Part shown: piece after piece, positions 53,222 through 64,000 of the stretch
Layout: every line of letters starts with the position of its first letter
Numbering within the stretch: position 1 is the first letter of the stretch
DNA from: Aphidius gifuensis
Taxonomy: Eukaryota; Arthropoda; Insecta; Hymenoptera; Braconidae
Direction: 5' to 3'
NCBI RefSeq assembly: GCF_014905175.1
Contig: NC_057791.1
Location: forward strand, 3,534,001 to 3,598,000
Length of the DNA stretch: 64,000 nt
Notes under the pieces: model-generated
Told to the model about the DNA's origin: nothing
Seen by the model: only the letters and a program-made list of their open reading frames with translations
The model's database searches: none
Made by a program: the position numbers and the translations under genes

Positions 53222-53919
53222 ATGGCAAGTTCTGGAAATTCATCAAGTGCCGGTTCAGCATTAACCAAGTTTGGCCTTCGTCCAGTTACAAAATGTAACC
53301 TGGTTAAATTTTATATTCCTGCTTTTGGTGCTGCATCATACACTGGTTTAGCAATTAATATCATGAATCCAAGGTCAGTTGTCCAATGACATCATCTTCA
53401 TTTTTTTTTTGCATCATCCAATTTTTCATATCAAAAAGTATTACGTAATAGTCACCAAATATTTCACATTCTAGTTTTAAAGTTATATTTTTATTATTAT
53501 TGTCATGCTAATTATGTTAATTATTATTAATAATTTACAGTATCAAAACTGACATAACAAATGTTTTATTGGGAGGTACATTGATTGGAACTGGTACATA
53601 TATTTACACCAGAGATCACATGAAAACTGCATCACAAACATCAAGAGTTATTTACAGGTTAATTGATTATTTTATTTATTATTTAAATATTTGTAATTTG
53701 TTGATAAAATATTAATGATAATTATTTCAATTTTTTTTTAGTGCAAGTGGTGCTGTACTTTTTACCTTTGGATCTGTTCTTAGTTGGGCTGTTTTACAAT
53801 CAGCAACTTCTGGAAATTCATCATTGTCAACAATTCTTGGTGTTGGTATTGGTCTTGCTGCTTTAAAAACTGGTCACAGTTATTTGGGTTTTGTCGACAG
53901 TCAAGTTGCAAAAAAGTAA
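53222..53919 (+). CDS. Small multi-pass membrane protein, function unknown
   Basis: Three coding exons (53222-53373, 53541-53657, 53742-53919), phases 2 and 2 at the junctions, give 148 residues. All junctions are GT-AG and the codon content is clearly coding. After a Ser/Ala/Gly-rich head there are about four hydrophobic stretches: 31-47 (KFYIPAFGAASYTGLAI), 57-71 (VLLGGTLIGTGTYIY), 92-110 (GAVLFTFGSVLSWAVLQ) and 121-142 (STILGVGIGLAALKTG and onward). It ends in KK. No signal peptide is obvious. Glycine-rich short helices and a positive region before the first helix would fit a small mitochondrial or ER membrane protein, but this is speculation and I do not recognise a family. It is transcribed divergently from USP39. 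AATAAA lies at 54157-54162, some 240 bp past the stop. Confidence 0.85.
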
Positions 53920-54156
53920 TTATTTAAATGTCTGAATTAACTTGATAGATTTTCGTAAAATAAAAAAAACAAAACAACATATACTTATTAATTTTTTTTT
54001 TTTTTTTTTCTAAGTAATTCAGGTACATTCTTAGCTAGATTTTTTAGGCGTGTTCTAAATAAAATCCTATGCTTTTTCCGTTGAAGATTTTGTCATATCA
54101 ACCCCAAAAAACTATTTATTTTTTCCATTATTTATCAATGTTATGCAATATATTCC

Positions 54157-54162
54157 AATAAA
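54157..54162 (+). terminator. Poly(A) signal of the small membrane protein gene
   Basis: AATAAA, 238 bp after the TAA at 53917-53919. Other candidates may exist in this AT-rich 3' region. Confidence 0.45.
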
Positions 54163-55925
54163 AACCAATTATAGATTGATAAAAACAATTATTCTATATG
54201 TTAATATACTCCCACAAAAGCCCATATTTAACCTTTCTAAAAGTAGCCAACTTTAATTAATTATTATCAAAAAAAAAGGTCTATAACATAATATATTATT
54301 TCACGAAAAGATTCATCAATATTTTAATTACATACTGTATAAATTTGAAGAAATTCTTATATTCGGCAGGTAGCTAAGAATGTACCTTCAATAACAGAAA
54401 AAAAATTATAATCATTTTTACAATTGTATGTATAATATAATTAATTCCATTGAATTTTTTTTCTTTTTTCCTAATTAAATTGTTGTTAAAACATTAGATG
54501 ATAAATTTTGAAATTAATTAAAAAATTTAAATCATTATTACATATATTTTCATGACAAAAAATCACAATTTTTTCATCGTTAATAAAAACAATTAATATT
54601 TATTTCAATGTTTTTTATTTTTTCCATAAATAACTCAATGGTTTTATTGATTTAAAAAATAAAAAATCAACAATGGTTAAATTATTCGACGATTATTTTA
54701 TAATAAATATATAAACAAACGTTTTTGGGGTTTGAATAATAATACAAAACTCCAATCCAACAATCAGTACCCTGCATGTCACATCTTGAAAACGCGAAAA
54801 AAAAAAAAATATATAACAATACTATCGATAATATAAAAATATTATTCGTTAAAAAAATTATTAAAATATTCTTTTTTCTTTTACAAATTATTTTCTTAAA
54901 ATAAACTTAAAATAATATATTTTTTTTATTTTTAATTATTATCAATAGGCTTTAACAAACAGCATTTTTTTTTTATCATGATTTTTCCAGTTAATTATAA
55001 ATTAAATTCTTCAGTCTAGTATTTAACATGACAAGTGTCATGAGTGGCAAGGCAAAAACTGTTTTTTTTTTTCTTCTTCTTCTCGTATATATGAATAGAT
55101 AAATATATAATTTTTTTTCTGTTAAATGATATATATTTAAGTAATTGTACTTAAATAATAATCATAAGTTAAAAAATATATTTCTAATAATTTGAAAATT
55201 GCAGTATTCATATATATAAATGTATTTTGCCTAAATTTAAAAGTTGCAACATCAAAACCCGGATAATGTCAATTATTTTAAATCTACTTGGATAATAAAC
55301 CTTTCAAGCTTCTCATTGTGCACCATTTACTAAAGGAATGCCAATTTGATTTTTTTATTTTTTTTTTTTCTAACTCGATCTCTTCCAAACTGAATTTAAT
55401 TTTTAAATATAATTTTTTTTTACGATACTTATCCACTTGTATCATCATCATCATTTTTTTCTTTTAAGTTTTTAATTATTTGTTGAGGTAATGAGGTCAA
55501 TTTACAGAAGCTATTTTATTATAATTCCAAGAGCTTAAATTACCGTGTCATTATAATTATTAAATTTTTATTATTAACCATTAAAAGTTGTCAATAAAAT
55601 AGACAACAGATAGGCTCAATAATTTGTTATTATTTTTAAAAATATAGTCCAGTATCTTCAATTGAATTTAATATAATTTTGAATTAATTTGAATTTTTTT
55701 TCTTGTTGTTTGTCAACGCTATCAACAGATCTATTACCCCTCAAATCTATCAACAAATTTTTGTTATTAACAAAGAAAAAATTCTGTTATAAATTGACAC
55801 ATTTGTTTTTATCTGAATACCGAATTTTTTCTGCCTATTATCTAAAACTATAAATTAAAAAATATTAAATCATCAATTACTTAATTATAATAGTATGAAA
55901 TTTTTCATGTCAATTTTGTTCAATC
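54163..55925. other. Intergenic AT-rich region between convergent genes
   Basis: It lies between the 3' end of the plus-strand membrane-protein gene and the 3' end of the minus-strand ZIP gene. It holds homopolymer runs and nothing gene-like; it must contain the 3' UTR end of the ZIP gene. Confidence 0.6.
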
Positions 55926-58892
55926 TTAAAATACATGATTGCTTGATGAATTGGTCTCGGCACTATCTTCTGGTTCACCATGTGAATGTGAATGTGCAGC
56001 TAGAAAAGAAAAAAAAAATAAACAATTTAATTAAAAATATATATAATCAAGTATTTATTATAAATGAAATATAATAAATAGATATTTTATTTATTTATTT
56101 ATTTATTTCACATGTTTGTGTTTATCTTGAAAAGTTGCAGTAACAAAAAAAAAATAAATAATGAGATATTTAAAAGGGGAAATAAGATGAGTGTGAAAGC
56201 TGATTGAAAGTCGGTCGTATCTAGGTGCTTTGTTTGTCTTGTAGATCAATGGCAGAGAAAGCATCAACACAATAAAATAATAATCAAAAAATCACATATA
56301 AGTTTCATTCAACCTTTCAATTGCACGTGGCTAAACTAGATATTATTTTACAATGAAAATAAATATTTTAGTCATGATAAATGTGTGACAATTGAATGAA
56401 ATCAGTAGCATGTGACTTGATATAACTGTCGTGAGTTCGTTGATCCAACTTATCGACAATACGTCGTAGAGTCAAGTATAGAAAATGAGTTAAAAACAAA
56501 TAAATAAAAAAAAATAAATATTATATATATATATTAGTAGATTGACATAAATCAATATTGAGAAATTTTATTTTTAAGAATTACGAAAGCGGATATTGAT
56601 TCTTTGATATTTTTTCAATGATAAATGATATATATACCTATATTTTTTTTTTTTCTTATTTATATTCGATATGTTAAAAATCTATCACGGAATTATGATA
56701 AAAATATTTACGATTATTTTTATTCATATATCAAAAATAAATATACAATTTTATTGATAACAATTGTATTTTATTTTTTTGTTAAATTTTAAATAGTTTA
56801 ATGTGAAATTTAACACGCGATTTAACAAACTTAGTAGCTGTTATTTTTTGTTTTTTGTTTGAAACACTGTCAGTATCTCAATGACCTCTTTAAGTGCAAA
56901 ATTATATAGTATACTTTCACTGAGAATTGAATCGATTATTTCTCAGTTTATTATCAATACTTATTTCACATATATATATCAAAAATAATATTATATATAT
57001 GTGAAATCCAAGAAAAAAAATAATGAAAAAGGGCAAGGACGTACCTCGAGATAGCTTTGCACCGGTAGTACGGAATTGATCAAAGCTTCTACGACCTTTT
57101 AAATATATACAAATATGTTTTCTCATTTACGTCAGACATTTTAACACTCAACACAATGTACATTCAAGTATATACTTGTAAAAGTTTCACAAAATATATC
57201 CTTGAACAGTGAATAATAAAAAAAAAAATTGTTCTAAATGTAATAATTGTGTTACGAAAAAAAAAAAAAAGATCATTTGTAATTTTCCATTTTGATTAAA
57301 TGAAAAATAAAAAAAAAGGATAAAACTCACTGACTAATTGGAGACCAAGCATGACACAAAATCCAACGATTATTGCAATTAATTGAAGTAATCCACTTTT
57401 ATTATTAGCTTTTTCTCTAGCAAGTACTTCAAAAAAAACAACATATAAAAGTGTACCAGTTGCAATACCTTGAAGTATTGTTGGTGTAGGTCCTAAATTA
57501 TCACTATCATTTTTTAAATAACCAAGTATTAAACCAGCCATAATACCAATTGGTGTTACCAATGAAAATACAGTTAAATATCCCATGACTGTTTTAGTTG
57601 ATACACCAGTTGCATATAATTCCATACCAACACAAAATGCAATGACAAATTTATGAGTTGCAATTGCTAATGCAAGATATATTACTGATCCAATTAATGG
57701 CTCGAGACCAACAGCAAGACCCTCAAATATTGCATGAAAACTAAGTGCAATAACAGTTAACAAACCTCTTGCTGATGTATCAGCATGAGTTGGTATATGA
57801 CTATGATTTTCATGATGATGATGATGATGAAGATGATGATGATGATGATTTGAGTGTAAATTTTCTGGTGTTACAAAACGATCATCCTCAAGACCATTAT
57901 TTTTTGCTGGTTCCATTGGTGGTAATGGTCTTACAAATACAGCTGTTAAGCTATTATTTTTTTTTATTAAATCATTTTGATTAATTGTTGTTGGATCTTG
58001 TGTTATAATTTTATGTTCATTGCTATCATCATCATTATTAAATTTATCAATTTTCCATGTTGATGATGATGTTGATGGTGATGGTGTTGTTTTATTATTT
58101 GTCATTTTTGTATTTGTTAATGATGCAAGTTTATTATTACATCTTCTTACTGATACTGTACGATAAAGTAAATCTTCATTTTTTTCAATTTTATCTGTTA
58201 TTGTTGCATGTACTATTTCTTCAATAAAATAAACAATAAAAAAACCAATGCAAAATAATAATTCAGCCATACTTAATTTTCCAAGTTTAAATAATTGACC
58301 ATTATTTTGATGACGTTCAACACTTTCACGTACTTCTGGTGCTAGATGAAGAAATGTCGTAAAGAGTAATACACCACCTCCAAAACACAGAAGTAGAGAT
58401 GTCAATAAGCCCTTTTTTTTTTGTTTTTTTAAATTAAAAAAAAATAAATAAATAAATATTATTATAGATTTTTTTTTTTTGATTTATATATATATCAATT
58501 TTGCAAAAGTTTTTCTTCCAAGAATTAAAGAAATTAATCAAGTTTCTATAGAGTTATTTTAATTATTGATATAAATTATTTAAAAAAAAAAAAAAAATCA
58601 TTTGGAAAAAAACCTTTATACAAAATTGATTAATAAAAATTGTTTTTTGTTTTTAAATTCATACTTGTGTTGATTTGTTGATTGTTGTTGATGAATTGTT
58701 AGTTGTTGTACTTGATGTAGATGATAATTCCGACATTTGTTTTTTTTTTGTTTGACAACGTCCAACAACAAGTGGTAAAATTCCAAGTATCAATGAACCA
58801 ATACCAAGTACAATCATTGCAACAATTTTTGTTAACAACAATGTTCCAGCTGTCGCTTGATCATTTGATATTTTAAGCTCTGAATTATCCAT
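55926..58892 (-). CDS. ZIP-family zinc transporter (SLC39A1-3-like), histidine-rich
   Basis: Exons 58892-58665, 58411-57331 and 55999-55926 join in phase (0, 1) to 460 codons plus stop. TM1 is at about residues 18-43, TM2 at 77-100 (CFGGGVLLFTTFLHLAPEV) and TM3 at about 126-145. A long cytosolic loop carries Ser/Thr- and Asn-rich stretches and a histidine tract at about 262-282 (HHHHHLHHHHHHENHSH). TM4 carries the ZIP signature HAIFEGLAVG at about 302-311, TM5 HKFVIAFCVGMEL at 329-341, and TM6-8 follow. The family moves zinc, and sometimes iron, into the cytosol; the His/Asp/Glu residues of TM4-5 form the metal site. The C-terminus ends in another small HSHSHGEPED tail encoded by the last exon. 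A second ZIP gene follows in the same orientation upstream, so this is a tandem pair. The start ATG at 58892 is the first in frame; a promoter-like block lies near 59.33 kb. Confidence 0.93.
56000..57044. other. Intron of the ZIP gene, left of the cassette exon
   Basis: AT-rich intron sequence with an ATTT repeat (56088-56108) and TA runs. No further exon was seen. Confidence 0.6.
57045..57095 (-). CDS. Candidate in-frame cassette exon of the ZIP transporter
   Basis: This 51-nt segment between a TTTAAAAG acceptor and a GTACGT donor lies in the 1.3-kb last intron. It starts and ends in phase 1, so it can be included without a frameshift. It adds 17 residues (RRSFDQFRTTGAKLSR plus junction residues) after TM8, just before the HSHSHG tail. 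It is more GC-rich than the surrounding intron and open in the required frame. The inserted peptide is basic and holds possible phosphorylation sites (RRSF). Confidence 0.6.
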
Positions 58893-59289
58893 ATTTTTAG
58901 CAGCTTTTTATAATAAAAGTCTCTTTGATAAATTTACTATTTAAATTATTTTTTTTTTTCTAATAAAATTGTTGTTACTTTTAGTAGTATAAATAAAAAT
59001 TATTTAATAATATCCATGTTGATTTGATAAATAAAATATTAAATTGATTTATCACTTTGGTATATCAAATTATTTATTGTTATTTTATCAAGTAACTTAT
59101 ATTAATCACTCTCAGCTGAAAAACTTGAATAATAATTTTCCAATATTTTCACACTTTATATATATGTAAAATAATAATTTTTTGCTTCTTATATTTTTCC
59201 TTGATATTTTTTTATTTTAATAAATAATTTATTAAAGATACTAAATGTAATAAAATAATAAAATAAAAAATAATAATCAGTCGTGTGAG

Positions 59290-59350
59290 ACCAGTCAGAA
59301 TAATAGCGAGGCCAACTGACGACTGACCGTCGTTGTGTATTAATAAATAA
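59290..59350 (-). promoter_or_regulatory. Probable promoter / start site of the first ZIP gene
   Basis: On the minus strand the block reads GACGGTCAGTCGTCAGTTGG, holding two overlapping-style TCAGT initiator matches in a GC-richer island about 440 bp upstream of the ATG at 58892. The leader may be interrupted by an intron; its donor was not fixed. Confidence 0.45.
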
Positions 59351-59399
59351 AAAATAAAAAAAAAATTTGTTATCACACACTTTATAGACACATAGTCCA

Positions 59400-60358
59400 A
59401 AAGAAACAGAATAAAACTACAAGACACTGTTTGACCCGCTCATACACAGTGATAAAATCGACCTGTTCTTTATCGTTAACGAATAAAAAAAAAATAAAAA
59501 AAAAAAAAAAACTAGTAGATTAAAACGACTGAAATAAAATAAAAAAGATACACAAATAAAATCTCAACAGCGAAAAGAGAAAACACATAATTATCATAAC
59601 TAAAAAAAGAAAAAAAAAATAGTTTAAATTAAAAAAGAATAATAATAATTTAAAATCACTTGGTAATTCCAAAAAAAAAAATTGTCAAAGTTGTGTTTAA
59701 TTAAATTATTATTATTTTTTTAATTTGATAACACTTGATAAAACATCCCACAAAACACGTGTTATAATCTTCATGAATTTTTATATCTTTTTTTTTTTTT
59801 ATTTTTCATGTAAAAAATAATAATGATAATTTATCCACGTTTATATTATCATTAATGATATTAATCACTATTGGAATTTGATTGCCAGTTATCCAGATGT
59901 CTTTGAGCTGATCGATTGCCATATTCTTAATTTTTTCATTTTTTTCCTTTACTTTTTTATTTTTTTCATCAAACTATAATTAATAGTGTGAATTTTATTT
60001 TTTAAATTATAAAATTGCAAAATATATTTCAAGATAGATTAATGATAATAATAATTATTAATTAATAAAAAAAAAATTAATATATTTGTAGAGGTACAAC
60101 GAACCGGACACTTTTGTAACACTGGTTACCAGTGATTCAAGAATTTGACTCGTGTTTCAATTCCCTTCCTCTTCAATAAATTTTATATGTACATATATAT
60201 ATTTTTACGTATGTACCGTCGTCGTCGTCTACCTCTTGTACCTCTTCCTCCTCTTCCTCCATCACTTTCAAATTTTTCTGTTTTATTTATTATTTTTATA
60301 CTGTGTTTAATATTAAACGCCAGACTTCCAAATCAACGTGTTTCCTTCACGTCACCAC

Positions 60359-60390
<32 letters not shown>

Positions 60391-60900
60391 AGTACTAAAT
60401 ATTATGCTACTGTTATATATATATAACAATATTTATTTTTTTTTAATTTTTACTACACACTTTACATCGTGGTATCTCATCAATTATTATTTATCACTCA
60501 TGGCCTTCGTTAATCGCATATGTACCTCTATTTTTATTTTTTTTTAATTACAATCAGTCATATGAACACTTGCATGTTTATATACTTAAATATTTTTCAT
60601 TGTGTTTATATACTTCTCAATGAAAAATATAAAATAACAAGTATAATTGAATTAATTTTTCCGAATTGCCATTTAGATAATTATTTTTTTTGTTTAGAAT
60701 AAAATCTATTTTTAAATTATACCCTAGACAATATTATAAAAATTAAACACTTACCATCAGGTGTAAATTATTCCCTGATATTTAAATATTTTTATGATGA
60801 AATTATATTAATTTATTCATGAAATACAAAGCCAATGAAATAGGAATATAAAAATAGAGAAATATTTGTCTGAACAAAAAGGTATAATATTTTTTTTTTT
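59400..60900. other. Intergenic region between the two ZIP genes
   Basis: AT-rich with a CTT/CCT-rich patch (60225-60265), a CAT triplet run (60356-60391) and a 7-bp inverted repeat CACTGGT/ACCAGTG (60119-60133). TTTATT at 60812-60817 is a plausible poly(A) signal for the upstream ZIP gene. No gene seen apart from a possible 20-nt microexon at 60755-60774. Confidence 0.55.
60356..60391 (+). repeat. CAT trinucleotide microsatellite
   Basis: About a dozen CAT units in tandem. The open frames over it (polyhistidine or polyserine) are repeat artefacts, unlike the coding CAT run at about 57808-57852, which lies within a real ZIP exon. Confidence 0.9.
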
Positions 60901-62365
60901 TTACTTACTGAATTTTTGAAGAAGTGCTAAAGCAATGAAACCAACAGCAATTGATAAATACTGACGAATACCATCACGATGATGTTGTAAAATTTCGAAA
61001 AATACAACATAAAATAGAGTTCCTGTTGCAATTGCCTGTTGATAATAATAATATAGTTAATTTATATTTTAATATTATTATTAGTATATTGTTTTTTACC
61101 TGAAGAAACAATGCAGTAATACTGGGATGAGACGAAGCATCTGGATTACCTCCTACCATATATAATCCAATGCCAATACCAAGTGGTGATACAATGGCAA
61201 ATACACACACGTAAAAAATACTTAAACCACGATGAGTTTTTGCGGCTATTAATTGTACACCAATACAAAATGCTATCACAAATTTGTGTACTGATACAGC
61301 CAATGCCATTTTCCTATTATTAAAATACATTCAATTTATCATTTAAATTAAGTGTCTCTTATTTGTTTAAATTTAAATTGAATCCTTACCAAACACCACT
61401 TTCATCTTTCATCAATCCAATGGCTAATCCTTCAAAACATTCATGAACAGAAAGACCGAGTATTATTAATAATCCTTTTAGCGATGTTTTTAACGTATTT
61501 TCTTTTGAATTTAAAATTTCAATTGGTAAATGACTGTGACCATTGTGTGAGTGTCCATGGTCATGGATTCCATGATCATGATCATAACTACTAAAAAATA
61601 AATTCACAATTTTATTATTATTATTTTTTATATTTTTTATTACTATTATTTATTTACCTGCGTGAATGACCATTCATTGATGTATTAACTCTTCCATTTT
61701 CAATAAGATCATTTGTACTTCTGTTGACATTTGTTGCCATGACTGTTGCTATTTTTGATTGTCTTCTATGTAACAATAGTTGAACTAATTTTTCAACTAA
61801 TTCTTCAACCAAAAACATGATAAAAAATCTAAAATAAACGTTGATTTTTATATTATTATTTTTCTGATAATATTATTATATTTATTTGTATAAATATTTT
61901 TTTAAAATTACCCAAGACAAACAACTGATTCAGTGGGAGGTAGACCAGGTATTCCCAAATCATGTTCTTCAATTTCTTCATCAAAATGTTCTCTGACTTC
62001 AGGCAAAAGATGTAAAAATGTTGTTGCAAATAATACACCTCCACCAAAACCCATTAGCATATCAACGATTTTTGAATATCTGTACAATTTGAAATGGAAA
62101 AAAAAATATGCTTATTCAACTGTTAAAATAGTTATAGGAATTTTAATGCATGGGTTGTAATATATAATATTATTTACCTGCTTGATTTATTGTGTGTGCT
62201 GAAATACTTTGATACAAAAATTGGCACAACACCCATTATTATGCTCACTGATGATAGAAAAATCATTGCACCTATTTTGTACATTGCTGTATTGTTTAAT
62301 TCTTCCATTGAAACTTCACGATGATGGTGGTGACTATCATTGTGATTGTGATTGTGTAAAGCCAT
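60901..62365 (-). CDS. ZIP-family zinc transporter (SLC39A1-3-like), second copy
   Basis: Six exons (62365-62178, 62079-61912, 61828-61658, 61590-61390, 61313-61100, 61035-60901), phases 2, 2, 2, 2, 0, give 358 residues. The N-terminus is histidine-rich (HNHNHNDSHHHH). TM1 is at about 29-52, TM2 at about 67-90 (MGFGGGVLFATTFLHLLPEV) and TM3 at about 114-132. A His-rich loop at 179-196 (DHDHGIHDHGHSHNGHSH) precedes the TM4 signature HECFEGLAIG at 225-234 and the TM5 signature HKFVIAFCIGVQL at 252-264. The stop at 60903-60901 follows TM8 directly, as usual in this subfamily. It shares exon content with the downstream ZIP gene but is split into more exons and has a much shorter loop. The coding exon begins with 29 nt of leader after a TTTTCAG acceptor at 62395, so a 5' UTR exon lies further upstream. 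Role: zinc uptake into the cytosol. Confidence 0.93.
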
Positions 62366-62394
62366 TTTGTCAGTGACAATAATATTTTTATCAG

Positions 62395-64000
62395 CTGAAA
62401 AAATAAATAAAATATTTAAATATAAATAAAAATAAATTAGTGACGTTGATTATAAGATAATAAATATATTAATGACTAATTTTAATATTAAAAGACACGC
62501 AGTAAATAAATTATTTTATATATATTAATTTGAAAAAAATATATCAACATGTGGTCTTTAATTAATAATGAAATATACAAGTCACACAAAGTTTCCAGCT
62601 CATTCAATTTCTAAAATTATATTTTTTTTTCAACACAAAACGTGGCATCAAGGAAAAAAAAAAAAAAAAAAAAAATGTCCGCTTGCGTATTACAAATAAA
62701 TTGTAAATAATATTTTCTTTTTTTTTTTTTTTTGTCCAATTATTTACAGTTTTACTTTCTCAATAATATTTTGTCCCAATTGAAAATTTTTCAATGAAAT
62801 TTCAACACAAATTGTCGCACAAATAAATTGGAGTAAAAAAAAAAAAATTAATTAACTAATAATCCAAATAAATAGAAAATAAAAAATTATAGTATATAAA
62901 ATTTAAATCAATGTAGGCAGTAAAATACATCCTGTTTTTTAATATATATAAAAATTATAAATTAAATAAATTTTTATTTCTTTTTTAAAAAATTATAACA
63001 CGACGTGCAATATTGATAAAATGTGTATTTTTTTTAAAGAGAATTATAAATATAATTTATATGATTAATTAAAAATTTCCAGATATACACATTGACATTA
63101 AACATCTGTATCGATATCACAATTAAATATATATATATAGGTCGATTAGCCGATATCTTCCTGCGATGATCTTAATCATAATTGCGTCATCTCAGTGTAT
63201 CAATTGTATTTCAAAAATTATTTTCGTTCAAAGTAAGATAGAATTTTAAATACTCACTCAATTAAAATTATTTTTTTTCCAGTTAATCACTTGATTTTTA
63301 TACTATTTATAAATATAATAATTATATTAAATAAATAATATGTTAACTTTGTTTTATATTAAATTAAATTTTTATTTTTTTCTTGTGATAAATTAATTAA
63401 TAGAAAAATATTATTACTATGTATCATGAACAAAGGTAATATAAAAATAAAAAAATTATATAAACTTAAATTTTAAATGTATTTTATATGTTGTCTTGAA
63501 GACTCGACACCGGTGACTTGAGAACAACTAATAATACCTCAATATCCTGAGGTAAAATACGATTTTCTCAAGTTAGAGTGGGAGCTAGATGACACCACTT
63601 ATAGCCTCCGTGATAGAGTGAACAAAAAATATAGGGGGGATAACAAGAGAAGCTTCTTTATTTTATTTATAATATATTTTTTTAAATAATATTAATATTT
63701 TTTTTTAACTTCGTTCATTTATATTGTCAAAAATTGGAAAAAAAAAAAAATATCGAGATAAGATTTTTAAATTATCTACTGATAAATACGGTCAAAATGC
63801 TATAGATTTTTTTTTTTTTTTTTAAACTAATGAAAGCCAACAAAATGGTTTTTTTTTTTTTATTATTTACTATTTTTTTTTATTTAAATTCGAATTTAAA
63901 AATTTACTTGGATTATTTTCTTTAAAAGAAATTTAGAAACTTAATTTTTTGAATTGTTTATATTTGTTAATTATAGTTAAATGAGAAAAATATTGATTAA
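62395..64000. other. Upstream region of the second ZIP gene
   Basis: It must contain the non-coding first exon of the second ZIP gene. Less AT-biased blocks at 63130-63240 and 63490-63650 are the best candidates for promoter or leader. Otherwise long A/T tracts, and no coding exon was recognised on either strand. Confidence 0.45.

Noticed and set aside
57769..57984. Plus-strand frame with a long Asp run
   Set aside because: Antisense shadow of the histidine-coding repeat in the ZIP exon.
1..64000. CRISPR array, insertion sequence, integrated virus, rRNA
   Set aside because: No regularly spaced repeats, transposase or integrase motifs, capsid or polymerase frames, or rRNA-like sequence were seen.

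Overview
The window reads as arthropod, most likely insect, nuclear DNA. It is very AT-rich (about four fifths A+T by eye) and dense in A/T homopolymers and microsatellites. Genes are split into short exons by small introns with GT-AG borders, and there is no bacterial-style gene packing. Every recognisable product is an animal protein. A hymenopteran such as a parasitoid wasp would fit the base composition, but that is an inference and not something the sequence proves.

Left part (about 7-50 kb, minus strand): the 5' portion of a very large Rap guanine-nucleotide exchange factor gene (PDZ-GEF / RAPGEF2-6 family). Four coding exons at 36.7, 35.7, 35.1 and 7.3 kb join in frame to give the N-terminal cyclic-nucleotide-binding-like region. 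The rest of the gene lies beyond the left edge. All exons that can feed the 7.3 kb exon end in the same splice phase. They include two candidate alternative first exons (9.96 kb and 25.5 kb) and a 72-nt candidate cassette exon (32.3 kb). GC-rich promoter-like islands lie at about 20.45 and 50.3 kb, and a weaker one at 32.75 kb. This points to a gene with several promoters and several N-termini. Plus-strand exon-like segments at 21.3, 48.1 and 48.4 kb suggest an unrecognised antisense transcript.

Right part (50.6-62.4 kb): four compact genes. USP39, a catalytically dead ubiquitin-protease-like spliceosome factor, is on the minus strand with seven exons. A small 148-residue membrane protein of unknown function is head-to-head with it on the plus strand. 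Two ZIP-family (SLC39A1-3-like) zinc transporters follow in tandem on the minus strand, and both have histidine-rich loops. The first ZIP gene has an in-frame 51-nt candidate cassette exon near its C-terminus.

Most of 1-7 kb and of the big introns shows no gene. Notable non-coding structures are a perfect 50-bp palindrome (7.9 kb), a GC-rich hairpin just past the splice donor at 7.25 kb, a 47-bp direct repeat (23.2/24.0 kb), an 18-bp palindrome beside B-box-like motifs (35.4-35.5 kb), a long hairpin (40.3 kb), a cluster of CACCTGT E-boxes (42.4-47.1 kb) and a G-quadruplex-type run (49.5 kb). No transposase, CRISPR array, rRNA or convincing tRNA was seen.
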